Below are positions 1 to 10,372 of a stretch of DNA of 50,247 bases, piece by piece. The DNA comes from Anthoceros angustus (taxonomy: Eukaryota > Streptophyta > Anthocerotopsida > Anthocerotales > Anthocerotaceae), in NCBI GenBank assembly GCA_010909165.1, contig MU008239.1:1-50247 (forward strand), given 5' to 3'. Below the pieces are notes generated by a model, which was given only the letters and a program-made list of their open reading frames with translations, did not search any database and was not told the origin of the DNA. The translations under genes were made by a program, and so were the position numbers. Each line of letters begins with the position of its first letter. The first letter of the stretch is position 1.

Positions 1-384
1 CGCTTAGGCTCGAGCGTCTTTGGTACAGGCGTGAAGTCGGGCGTACGTATTCGAGGCGGTGTGAGCGTTTAACCTAACCTAGCTTACCTTTAGAGGAGTG
101 TTAAATATGAAAAGGTGCGGCTAGTTAGGGTTGATCATATGAACGTTATAGAGTTGCATATATAGTGAGACCATATGTATTTGTAAAACACACATTTTGT
201 TTAATCTCTTTTACAAAGTCATTTTGCTCTCATGCAAAATAAACATTACAACATCCCCGCCTTCCTAAAATTGCAATCTCCGATAAGTCGTGCTTTGTTT
301 GGTAATTTTAATCTCAGACCTATATATGTGGGTATTGTGTTAGTGTAAAATCAAACCTTTGTGCCCAACCACGGAAACAAAAAA
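1..384. other. AT-rich intergenic DNA, no gene seen
   Basis: Low-GC sequence without a recognisable coding segment, RNA gene or long repeat. An A-run just before the next feature marks the approach to the minisatellite block. Confidence 0.5.
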
Positions 385-1262
385 AAAAAAATGTTTCAAA
401 AATCTCAACAAAATTAAGCAACAACTTCGGAGAGACGAAGACACCGCTCACCGGCAACAAGGTCAAGATGGGCTTGTAATAGGAGTTAGCATGAGAAGGA
501 CCGTGATGACACCATGTGAGCCGCCACAAAAGGCTGGTGATGACTCATCATGAGCCGCAGCAAGTACAAAGGCCGTGACACCAAGGAGCTACCACAAATG
601 CCAAGCGGTGATGATGTAACGGGATATGACGCAGGCGCGAAGGTCGGTGACGACGCGAGAAGAGTCGCCACAAATGTGGAAGCCGGTGATGACGCAGCGG
701 GCCGCCGACGCGAGAGGAGTCCCCACAAATGCGGAAGCCGGTGATGACGCATGTGCAAAGGTCGGTGACGACGCCACAAATGCGGAAGTTTGATGACGCC
801 AAACGAGCTCCCAAAATGGTGTGAGGGCCGGTGATGCCATAACAAAAGCGAAGGCCGCTGGATTTATGCCTACACGTGTGATAATGCCCGATGAGCTCCC
901 AAAGTTGGTGAAGGTTGTTGATAACTCAACGGTTCTCAACAGCGCAGGCCGATGGCGAGGCCAAGGGAGCCCAAAGGTGCAAAGACCGGTGGCGAGGCCA
1001 AGGGAGCTGCCAAAGGTGTAAAGACCGGTGGCGAGGCCAAGGAGCCGCCAAAGGTGCAAAGGCCGATGATGAGAGGACGCGTGTTTCAATCACAAGTATA
1101 AATGCAAGTGTGAGAAAACACAAGGATGAACGTAGCGAGGCCATTCTGAAAGAGTCAAGTAACTAGCTCGAGGAACCCACACACAAAACGTAGAAGAGAT
1201 TGTGGATTGAAGTTAAGAACTGCACGTGAAATCAATCTATATGATGAATAGAAATTACTAAA
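385..1262 (+). repeat. Minisatellite block A (39-bp unit)
   Basis: The core (about 540-1080) is a degenerate tandem array of a roughly 39-bp unit. The clearest copies are at 953-1070, each containing GCGAGGCCAAGGGAGC followed by AAAGGTGCAAAGACCGGTG, and are 37-39 bp long. Earlier units vary around GATGACGCCAAGGAGCT. In one frame three consecutive units read as a 13-residue GEAKGAAKGAKTG-like repeat, but shifts interrupt it, so I do not call a protein. Flanking sequence on both sides (for example GTAGAAGAGATT at about 1190) recurs around block B at 2915-3735, so the blocks are direct copies of about 820-880 bp. Confidence 0.75.
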
Positions 1263-1304
1263 CGAGATCTATAACACTATCATTTATATGGGTGGTTCTG
1301 TGCT

Positions 1305-1870
1305 GCCTCCTTAAAAGTAGTAATTTGTTGTCCGAGACAGAAAATTGGTTTGATAGTGGAGGAAAGATTATTAGTTTAGAAAGAGCTAAGTTTAGCTACG
1401 ATTATAATTTATATGGGTGGTTACGTTTCTCCAAACTGCAAACCAATCGATGCTAAATTAGAAAGTCACAACGTGTAAGAACGAGTTTTGGTTTACCACT
1501 ATTGTTTAAATTGGGTGGTCTAGACTTCGTTATCTAAGTAGTAGCTTGTTGCCCAAGAAATTTTTTGCCATCTTAGATTTGTCCTCCTTGAAAGTAATAG
1601 CTTGTTGTCCAAGACAAAAAATTGGTTTGATGGTGGAGGAAAGAGTATTGGTTTGAAAAGAGCTAAGTTTGGTTACAATTATAATTTATGTGGGTGGTTA
1701 CATGTTTCTCCCGCAGTAATCTTGGTTTGCAAACCAATCGATACTAAATTAGAAAGTGAGTACGAACGAAATTTGGTTTGGCTACGACTAATTTTTAAAT
1801 TGGGTGGTCTAGACTTCGATATCCAAGTAGTAGCTTGTTGCCCAAGAAATTTACGCCATTTCACTTTTGT
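1305..1870 (+). repeat. Tandem duplication of a ~275-bp segment
   Basis: Two successive copies (about 1305-1584 and 1585-1870) share long stretches such as GGTTTGATRGTGGAGGAAAG, GGGTGGTTACRTGTTTCTCC and CAAACCAATCGATRCTAAAT. Open frames in them are short and not conserved between copies, so I treat this as non-coding repeat. A third, inverted partial copy is at 3833-3958. Confidence 0.75.
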
Positions 1871-2914
1871 CCTTCTTTTTTGTACAATACTTTAGCCGCA
1901 TTGTGGCCTCGATTGAATATAGAATTCTTTTTCTAGACGGATTATGATTGATCCCAACAATATTACAAAAATTGAGTGCAACTTTACGTGATGCCATGCT
2001 CTAAAGAACCAATGTGGAGTCTACAACTCATCGGATGTTTTGCTAATTTGCTCTTTCTGCTGAGGACGACGATGAGGTATGGCGTCACTAACTCCCTCCG
2101 GATGACATCACCACGACATAAATGCAAATACAAGTATGAACTACGTGTGACCAAAGGAGAGAGACAAAGAATAGTTATAAGAGAGGAGTTACCCCTAGGT
2201 TAGAGAGATGAGTAGATGTTGAGTGTGTGCTTAGGTGGTTTTGTTGGGATATTGCATAGGTGGTCCATACTAGGCATAAGTATGATGCCTTGGGAATGAA
2301 TTCTACAACCGCAAGTACATGGGAATAAATGTGCCCCAATCGAAGCGATGTAAAGGAAGCCAATTAATGACTCCACAACCCGCATAACAAGTCAAGTCGG
2401 TAGAAAACCGATGATCAATTGATAGGATAGTGAGTGACTAGGTCGCAAATTAGGCTTTAGAGTATGCGATAGAATATATGTTGATGAAATTAGGCTTGAC
2501 TAACCACAAGTTCCCTCTTACAAAGAGGCAAAATGAAAAAGTCTTATGTGAAAGAAGAGGTGTGGAAGTTAGTCCGGTTCTATAAAAATAACTCGCTTGG
2601 AGGTATTTTGACACATTCCTCTTTCCCTCATTCTTTTCCTCGTGTCGAAAAGTATAGCAAGTTAATGCTCAAAGCTATGGAGGATGTTGCTTGGAGGCAA
2701 ATATAACTCCTTAGGCTATCACATGAACAAGCTATTATATGGAACCTTTTCTTGTTCTAAATCTTTCTCTCTAATACTCTCACTCCCTTCCTCACCTCTC
2801 CGCATAACCAGAGTCCATAGTACGCCCATTTCCCTATGCTCATGGAGAGTGAATCAATTAGAGAAAATAGAGTAAATATGTCTTAGCATTGCTTATGTCA
2901 TCTAGTAAAAAATA
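1871..2914. other. AT-rich intergenic DNA, nothing recognised
   Basis: No conserved coding segment, RNA or tandem array seen. Small open frames here lack recognisable motifs. Confidence 0.4.
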
Positions 2915-3735
2915 AAAGGTTTGGTCTCAAAAACCTCAACAAAGATTACAATGCATCACTCGATTAAAAAGTGACGAGACTACAAGGGTGATGTGAAGGC
3001 TAGTGTTGGATCCGAAGTGAGCGGTATAAATAAGCACGATGACACCACGGAGTTGCCACAAAAGGCCGGTGACAACGCTTAGAGCCGCCACAAGTGCATA
3101 AGTCGGTGATACGCTAAACGCTGGCTTCCAAAATGGCGATCGGCATGAGATGCATAACGTGAGAAGATGTAGGTATTTATGCCATAGGTGCCAGGGTGAT
3201 GACGCCAAACGAGCTCCTAAAAATGGTGCAAGGATTGGTGATGCCACAACGGAGCTAGATCCTTAGATGCGAAGGCCGTGATTGGGAGTTGCCAAGTGTA
3301 GAAGCTGGTGATGACGCCAAACGAGCTCCAGATTGGGGTCGGAGATAACACAATGGGTTCCACAATAGGTGCAAAGCCGGTGATGAGTCCAGGGAGCGCC
3401 AAAGAAGTGAAGGTCGGCGATGACGCCAAGGAGTTGCCATAGGTGCGAGATGATGATACCAAAGTTGGTGCAAAGGTGGGTGATAACGCAATGGGTTCTC
3501 GCAACAAAAGGCCGGTGATGAGGCCAATGGAATTGCCAAAGGTGCAAACGGCGATGACAATGGACGTGTTTTCAATCAAGTACATACAAATGTGACAAAA
3601 CACAAGGATGAACGTAGTAAGACCATTATGACGAGTCCTCGAGGAACTCGCACACACAATGTAGAAGAGATTATGGAATGAAAGCGATAACTATAGGTGA
3701 AATCTATTTATATGATGAATGGAAATTACTTCTTC
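2915..3735 (+). repeat. Minisatellite block B, direct copy of block A
   Basis: Begins with a TCTCAAAAACCTCAACAAA-like stretch that is also at about 397 in block A. It continues with units of the GATGACGCCAAACGAGCTCC type and ends with ACGTAGTAAGACCATTATGA, GTAGAAGAGATTATGGA and TATATGATGAATGGAAATTACT, each matching the end of block A. The two blocks are about 2.5 kb apart in the same orientation. Unit number and order differ, as expected for a minisatellite evolving inside a duplicated segment. Confidence 0.7.
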
Positions 3736-3832
3736 CAAAGAATAATCTATTATTTTTAAGAGGTACTCAAAACTACCAAGAGATTAACCAGCTTTTTATG
3801 TCAGCCAATACTTTTCAAGTGGAACATGCGAT

Positions 3833-3958
3833 CACCCATCATAGCAAAATTTAACCCTTTCCAAACCAATAATCTTTCCTCCACCATCAATTTTCAGAGC
3901 ATGTTTTGGGCAACAAGCTACTACTTTTAAGGAGGTAGTGCAAAACTCCGAAAGTGGT
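3833..3958 (-). repeat. Inverted partial copy of the 1305-1420 repeat
   Basis: The reverse complement carries CTACCTCCTTAAAAGTAGTA, then a TTGTTGCCCAAAACA-like stretch, then GGTGGAGGAAAGATTATTGG, in the order seen at 1305-1420 and 1580-1700. It forms an inverted repeat with them across about 2.5 kb. Confidence 0.65.
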
Positions 3959-3959
3959 C

Positions 3960-4130
3960 TACAGGGCATCTCGGCTTGTACAATGTGGAATGACATCTCG
4001 GCTTGTACACTGTGGGAATGACTTGTAAAACAGCGCCTCCAGGTGTTCCGCATAAACTGACCTCCGGGTGTTCCTCTTAAACTGACTTACCTCCGGGTGT
4101 TCCTCATAAACAGACTTATCTCCGCTGGAA
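3960..4130 (+). repeat. Short tandem repeats
   Basis: Two small arrays lie side by side: ATCTCGGCTTGTACA-type units (about 3967-4023), then three to four roughly 28-bp units containing CTCCGGGTGTTCCTC and TAAACTGACTT (about 4024-4125). Confidence 0.65.
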
Positions 4131-4500
4131 CCACCACAAAGACATCCTACAGATCGTCACCCTCACCGCTAGGGGACGATTTTGCAGCAGTTGCCCGGAT
4201 GATATGCCCTTGAAGAGAGCTCACGATATCGCCGGGGCCTCCACTGTAAACTTAAGTCCTGGCCCCTAGAACAAGAGTTTGTGCACTTTAGACACAAATG
4301 AGGTTACGCACAAGCCTGGGAGTGATATTGAGAAATAGACGGAATCTGTTGGGCACTACAAACGACGCGGCTCTGAAACCGCTATATCCTATGTACTTCA
4401 GAAGTGCACACGTATCTTTAACCTATATACAAACAACGGGGACTAGTTCTTGCGTCTTCATCGCTACTACCAAGAACACGCCTCGTGTAGCACATGACTG
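4131..4500. other. Intergenic, no gene seen
   Basis: No conserved coding or structural signal noticed. Confidence 0.35.
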
Positions 4501-4539
4501 CAGTGCGTGTTCTCACCACTAAAATCATCAATCCTGTTC

Positions 4540-5340
4540 CGCATCCATCTCGCATGTAGCTCGCTCTAAGTGCATTATGGACATAGGCATGCACATTGAG
4601 CTCCCTCAGTTGTATGGGTTGATGAAATAACTTGGCATCTGCCTGAGGTATCTCAGTTATCTCGATAGACTCTACCCCGGTTACTGTCTCAGCACTTCTT
4701 TCCGTCTCAGAACATGCTCGAAGATCCAGGCCCGGGAAGACCTTACACCAAGAACATTGCAAACAACATCCAATCCAGGTCCTCCTGCAACAGGAAGACA
4801 ACCAGTTTCACCTTGACGTGCAAGTGCCGCATTGGGTCGATCATCCGCACCATCTCCCACAAATTGCAGTTCCATCCCAGAAACCTGCTCATCTGCATTT
4901 CCAACATCTTCGCCAGCGCTTTCAATTCCGACTGCTTCTTTGCATCCATCTTCCCTCTCCCAAGCAACGTCTCCGCAGCCTGCATAGCTGACATGGGGCT
5001 CTGCAAATTCGCCCTGCCCTCCAAGGTCCCTAACTCTTCCTTCAAAACCTGGGTCTGCAGTTTCAGGCTGGACACTTCCATCAGCAGCCCCTCTTGACTG
5101 CCTCCCAGGCCCTCCTCTCCTCCAACCACGACTCATGCAACTGCATCCACCGCTCCGCCTTCTCCTCAAACTCCTTCTCCTGCAAACCCCAAGCCTCCTC
5201 GCCACAACCTGCTGCCTTCCTGGAGGCGGCAAGAACAGGCATCCGCATGCATGAGCCCTGAAGATGCACATGGCCACCAAAACCCAACCCTGAGGGAAAC
5301 GGGACTGGAACACATGACACCAAAACTCCTTGCACTTCCA
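4540..5340 (-). CDS. Candidate coiled-coil protein gene (unrecognised, frame-broken)
   Basis: Not recognised. The minus strand has two adjacent, differently framed segments with strong coiled-coil character. The first (about 5215-5085) contains EEAWGLQEKEFEEKAERW and LHESWLEERRAWEAV. The second (about 5100-4800) contains LLMEVSSLKLQTQVLKEEL and MDAKKQSELKALAKMLEMQM. Together they look like a Glu/Lys/Leu-rich helical protein interrupted by single-base shifts, as in the neighbouring genes. A further in-phase stretch (about 4680-4550) may continue it. I see no clear ATG; the ends given mark only the supported region. The overlapping long frame at 4681-5376 is Arg/Gly-rich and looks like a shadow. 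It lies downstream of, and on the same strand as, the rhodanese. Confidence 0.35.
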
Positions 5341-5344
5341 AGGG

Positions 5345-5615
5345 TCAAAGGATCCTAAAATACCACACCCATACAACTCCTCCTACCCCTACAACTGCAA
5401 CATGCAAAATAATCCATCTCCACCTCCTCCTACCCCTACAAACTGCATCATAATAGAACCCATCTCCTTCTCCTCCACTGCTACAACTTCAACATTGCCG
5501 AAACCCACCTCCATCTCCAACTCCTACGACCTCAACACGAAAGAACCCATAATCCACCTCCATCTCCTACTCCTGCAACTGCTGCAATAACATGCAACAA
5601 CCCATGGAAACACCC
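5345..5615. repeat. Pyrimidine-rich CTCCTAC/CCATCTCC low-complexity stretch
   Basis: Imperfect repetition of CTCCTACCCCTACAACTGC and CCACCTCCATCTCC motifs. It sits immediately 3' of the rhodanese stop codon (minus strand), so it may be that gene's 3' UTR or terminator region. Confidence 0.5.
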
Positions 5616-5624
5616 GAGCGGCAG

Positions 5625-6185
5625 CTACTCCACCGGAAGCCCACTCTGCAGCCAGGCAGAGTAGCCACCGCTGACATCCGTGACGCCGGTGAACTCGGCG
5701 GCCTGCAGCTCGGCAGCAGCCATCAAGGAGCGCTTCCCGCTCTGGCAACCCACAACGATCTCGTCGTCCTTGCCGAAATGCTGCAGCACCTGCTCCAGGA
5801 AAGCGGCGTTCTTGGTCATGCCGCCTCGCTTCTGAGGAGCACGGGCACGTTCACGGCTCCTTTGGGGTGTCCGGCCCCGAACTCCTCAGGAGTGCGCACG
5901 TCCAGGTAGCGGTGGCCCGCCTGGATGAGCTCGTGGGCGACCTGCACCGGCACGCTCCGCACAGCGGCGGGCTCCGCCTCCCCTGCGCGCTCATCCGGGC
6001 CTCGGCTCCGCAGCGCAATCTGCGCCCAGCGGACACTAGGGACCCAGAAACCGGACCCACAGACGGCGGCGACAGCAGCAGCGCGGAAGGCGGCCCCGGC
6101 AGGGAGGTCCACAGCCCGGGAGGGACGCGAGCTCGGAATATCGCGGCGCCCACAGACGATACGGCGGCGGCTATGAAACCGGCAT
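5625..6185 (-). CDS. Rhodanese-like (thiosulfate sulfurtransferase 16 type) protein
   Basis: Encodes a single rhodanese domain of the plant STR14-16 (SEN1/DIN1-like) group, small enzymes that move sulfane sulfur onto thiol acceptors, usually in the plastid. Visible motifs are AHELIQAGHRYLDVRTPEEF, then GHPKGAVNVP, then the active-site loop GCQSGKRS, whose Cys takes the persulfide, then TGVTDVSGGYSAWLQSGLP near the C terminus. Stop is TAG at 5625-5627. Between NVPVLLR and TKNAAFLEQV the frame breaks by one base near 5820, where a G in a GGG/GG run seems missing. The N-terminal ~70 residues are Ala/Arg/Ser-rich and frame-broken, consistent with a transit peptide, so the start (ATG near 6185) is uncertain. 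Divergently arranged with EXO70A. Confidence 0.85.
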
Positions 6186-6189
6186 CCAC

Positions 6190-6515
6190 GGGCTTTCAAA
6201 CTTTGAAGCTCGGGAGCCGAGGGCGAAGCGAAGTCATCAAAGCGGGTGAAAGCTTCTAGACGCGGGAGAAGGTAGGGCAGGCGAGCTGGAGGGTAGGGAA
6301 TCTTCCAGGAAGGATCGCCGGGCAGAGAGCCGGGCTCGGCAGCAGGGTGGTGGGCAGGGCGCTGGGACGGGAGGATCGCGGGTAGCAGGGGCGTGGCGAT
6401 CGGGCAATGCGGCGGGCGGGGAGCCTGGACACGGGCTGGATGGAGCCTCGGGAGGTGGCGAGGGCGGGATTTGGTAGGGGAAGGTAGGGAGGTTGGAGCT
6501 GAGGAGGCGAGCGCC
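6190..6515. promoter_or_regulatory. Shared intergenic region between rhodanese and EXO70A (putative bidirectional promoter)
   Basis: About 325 bp separates the two divergent start regions, so it must contain both 5' UTRs and both core promoters. It is GC- and G-rich on the plus strand (GGCGGGCGGGGAGC at about 6411) and I see no TATA box on either strand. That fits a TATA-less housekeeping promoter. This is inferred from gene arrangement only. Confidence 0.5.
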
Positions 6516-9500
6516 ATGGGGGCCGACGATCTGGAGGCTCTCACGGCCCGCGCGCAGCTGATGCGCGAGAGCCTGAGCAAGAGCAATGTCATCACGGAGC
6601 AGATGATCACCATTCTGGGTTCCTTCGACCACCGGCTGTCGACTCTGGAGGCTGCGATGCGACCCACTCAGGCAAGCCGCTGGTTTGGTTGTTTGGTGGG
6701 GATTCTGGGGTGGGAGATCTGGGAGTGTTGGGTTCCCGGGGTGCTGTTGTTGGATTCTTGAGCGGAATTGGGTTATCGTTGTGTTGCTGGGTTAGCTCCA
6801 GGATGGTCTGACTTGGTTGTGTGCCACTTTGTGGCTGTGAAGGTTCGCACTCATGCTTTCCGGAAAGCCCATGAGAACATTGATAACACGCTGAAGGCAA
6901 CCGAGTCGGTGCTGACACAGTTTGATATTTCTCGGCAGGTTAGGCCCGGGTGACCTTGCCTGAGGTTGGTTGTAATTTCGCTGAAGTATGCTGTTGTTGA
7001 GAGTGGTTGTATTTGGTTTTTGTGTGCTGCAGGTGGAGAACAAGATAATGGAAGGACCCAGGGAGGATTTAAGTGGCTTCCTTCTAGCTGTTGATCAGCT
7101 TCAGAAGAATGTGGAGTTCTTTACGTTCAATCGCAGCTTCAAGAGTAGTGATGGTGCCCTCACTCATGCACGTGGGCTGCTTGTGAAAGCTATGACCAGG
7201 ATCGAGGAGGAGTTTAGACATATATTGACTGTACACAGGTCGCTGTTTGTTCCCTAGCTCATGATTTTCAGCTCCAGGAGATCTGTTATGTAATGCAGGT
7301 TTGCTGGTCATTAGCAGAGGCAATTAATGTTTGTTCCAGTTGTGCAGCAAATCGGCTGATGATCCTGCCCAGCTGACTTTGTCCTTGCCAAGCTCTGCAA
7401 AGTCTCCACACATCCCTTCTTCGTCCAGTTCTGCCTCTGCAGCAGATGGCAGGAAGGTCCCACCCGTGGATACAGGGAAGCTTTCTAAGGGTGGCGACGG
7501 ACCCGCAACCTCACTACCTTTAGGCATTCCTCCGAGGTTCATCCCCAGTTGCATGATATGGCCCAACGGATGATCTCAGCTGGTCACCATCAACAGTGTG
7601 TGAAGGCATACAGGTCTGCATATTGTAGTTAGGTCCCTGTGGTGTGTAGTGCATCCGTTTGGCTGTTGTTTGCCTGCTGTGTATTTAGATTTGTTGGCCT
7701 GATTGTCTTGTTTCATCACAGAGATGTGAGAGCAGCAACTTTGGAGCAGAGTCTTAGGAAACTTGGAGTGAGAAGTTGAGCAGGAGGATGTCCAAAAGAT
7801 GCAGTGGGAGGCACTAGAAGGGAAGATTGGGAATTGGATACAGTATATGCGTATTATGTGAGTTAAGAGCTACGTCCCTTTTAAAGAAACCTGTAGAGTT
7901 TGCTAAAAGTTTACTGCATGCATCTTTTAAGAGTATGAGCTATTGAATTGGCCTGGCATATTCCATGGCATGCTGGCGCTGAATCTTTGTAATTGTGTTC
8001 TTTTGGTGAGAACAGGTGAAACAGTTGTTTGCTGCAGAGCGCAAGCTGTGTGACAAAATATTCTATCATTTGGATCCCCACAGGGAAAAATGCTTTGCAG
8101 AGGTAACGGAATCTAGTTGGATGCTTCTCAGCTTTGGAGACGCCATAGCGAAGAGCAAAAAGTCACCAGAAAAGCTTTTGTGCTGCTGGACATGTATGAG
8201 ACAATGCGTGATCTCACACCTGAGGTGCGATTAAATTTTTCTGGGGTTCTGTGCCTTGTAGCTTCCAACGACTTGAATCGAACCTAGCTCTCTGAAATAG
8301 CTAGTGTTTCTGCAGATTGAAACTGTATTTGCAGGCGAGGCATCTGCAGGCATACGTGAGGCTGGCGTTGGCTTTTACAGCGCCTCGCCAGCGCAGGAGA
8401 CCTTCGGCGACTTTGAGGACGCTGTCGAGAAAGATGCTACAAAGAGCTTGGTACACGATGGGAATGTCCATCCTCTTACCAGCTATGTCATCAATTATGT
8501 CAAGTTCATCCTTGAGTAAGGCCATTTCTCGACTTCAAGCATAGTATCAGCCCTCAGCCTTCCAGTAGCATTATGTGGTAAAGTGGAAAATAAGGCTGAT
8601 ATCGCCTAGCTTCCTTCCTCCTTCCTCCTCTCGAGTGTTAATGAAGTCGTATCAGCCCGAGAAGGTTGAGTCTTAACTTTCTTGTGGTACTGGCTCTTGC
8701 AAGCAGCTATCAGAATACGCTGAAGCAACTGTTTGGGGAGCATGAGAAAGATGGGAAGTCGGAGTCTCATCTAGCTGCAGCAACAATGCGTATCATGCAA
8801 GTTCTTCAGAATAACCTTGAAGGAAAAGCAAAGATGTACAAGGATCCTGCTCTGTAGCTGTTCCTGATGAACAATGTACACTATATGGTCAAGTCTGTCC
8901 GAAGGTAGGAAATGTACCTTATGGGTATACGGGTTTTATGCATTGGACAGTGCTTTTGCTAACAGATGAATTTGAAGCATGTCTCAGGTCAGAAGCAAAG
9001 GATCTGCTTGGTGATGATTGGGTGCAAAGACAACGGCGGATTGTACAGCAGCATGCTAATGCCTATCAACGAGCTGCTTGGGAAAGGTGCTCACCTTTGT
9101 AGTACTACTTAGAGAGTGAGGATCGTGGAAGGATTCAGTGCTAATGACAGGACTTGGCTGCTCTCATGGCTTTCAGGTTCTTCAGTACTTAAGTGGACAA
9201 GGATTATCCTCATCAGGGAGTGGAGTGGGTTCTGGTGGTGGCGGTGACTCAGGCAGCAGTGGGATATCTCGGGTTGTTCTCAAAGAACGGTGCGCTACCC
9301 AGATGAAGTGTAGAGTGAAACCTCGCTATTTATCTTCAGATGATGATTGCATTTGGTTGCACTGTGCAGGTTCAAAAACTTCAACATTCAGTTTGAAGAA
9401 TTGCACCAGAAGCAGACGCAATGGACTATATCTGATGCAGATTTGCGGGATAATCTGCGGCTAGCTGTTGCAGAAGTCATGTTACCAGCTTACAGGTCCT

Positions 9501-9751
9501 TCTTGAAGCGATACAGGTATGCCATTAAGAGTTTAACTCGAGCTTGTCAACCGAGATTACAGGTATTTAGAGGGTTTTTCTTGATCGGATTTCTGAATTG
9601 ATTCGTCTATCGTCGTATGTTGCTTTGGTCCAGCGCTATTTTGGAGAACGGGAAGAATCCACACAAGTACATCAAATATAACCCGGAAGACCTGGAGCGA
9701 ATGCTGCAGGAATTTTTCGAAGGCAAGACGAAGGCTGATCCAAGACGTTAG
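6516..9751 (+). CDS. EXO70A1-like: Exocyst subunit EXO70A (12 exons)
   Basis: EXO70 is the PI(4,5)P2-binding subunit of the exocyst, which tethers secretory vesicles at the plasma membrane. Exons from conserved residues and splice signals: 6516-6671, 6843-6938, 7033-7238, 7348-7613, 7722-7857, 8016-8224, 8316-8515, 8707-8904, 8988-9086, 9177-9289, 9370-9516, 9634-9751. Landmarks: TILGSFDHRLSTLEAAMRPTQ-type N terminus (exon 1), AHENIDNTLKATESVLTQFD (2), FKSSDGALTHARGLL (3), LTSYVINYVKF (7), MYKDPAL (8), EAKDLLGDDWVQRQRRIVQQH (9), a Gly/Ser linker (10), AVAEVMLPAYRSFLKRY (11), LERMLQEFFEGKT at the C terminus (12). The many-exon structure is typical of the EXO70A clade; other plant EXO70 clades are mostly intron-poor. 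Single-base losses in homopolymers occur near 7545, 7770, 7785, 7857 and 8178, and an in-frame TAG is at 8855-8857. All are local and followed by renewed similarity, so sequence error is likelier than decay. Confidence 0.93.
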
Positions 9752-10372
9752 GCGTAGCCTTTATCACTCAGTGCGTTAAAACCAGCTCGTAGGATTCAAC
9801 GAATGCTTGGTTGCTTGAAAACATTTGTATTATAATTCCATTTCTACAAAAGCGGAACAAGCTATGTCACGCTTGCTTTTGTTGACACTCACCGCGTGCA
9901 CCCTGGAAGCTCATGCGTCATCTTCCTCGTCCAGCAAGCAGCTTTTAATTGGCGAACAACTCTGCAACGCAGTGAAAAGGGAAGCACTGGCACACCTATT
10001 GCAGCATCTGCAGAGATACGCCGTCTTTACTCGGCCTCATCAGAGATACCCCTGGGTGTACAGTACATGATATCTATCAAAGCAATGGGCAGGGAGGCTG
10101 AGAATCACATCAGGCAAGCTGGACCTGCATGATCCTTGCCTCACACCCAACACTTTGAAAGAGCAAGAACAAAACGAGTGAAACTAGCCCACGACATGCA
10201 GTGGTAACATGGGCCGAATAAATACTGGGTTTTATTGTACGTAGCTTGAAAGCATCCTGCTTTTTTGTTGTTAAACGAATGGCTTGAGCACACATCAGAT
10301 AAGGACCCAAGGATGGAGGGACGGAAGGCAGGAACTGGAAGAGCAAAGAAAAAGCATCCAAACAAAAGCTCA
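9752..10372. other. 3' region between convergent EXO70A and GIL1-like genes
   Basis: About 620 bp between two stop codons on opposite strands, so it should hold both 3' UTRs. No coding similarity, RNA or repeat seen. Confidence 0.5.

Noticed and set aside
4681-5376. 231-codon minus-strand frame
   Set aside because: Arg/Gly/Cys-rich shadow of the two coiled-coil frames, with no conserved motif.
5816-6667. 283-codon minus-strand frame
   Set aside because: Only its C-terminal ~90 codons (rhodanese) are convincing. The rest crosses the promoter and EXO70A exon 1 on the other strand.
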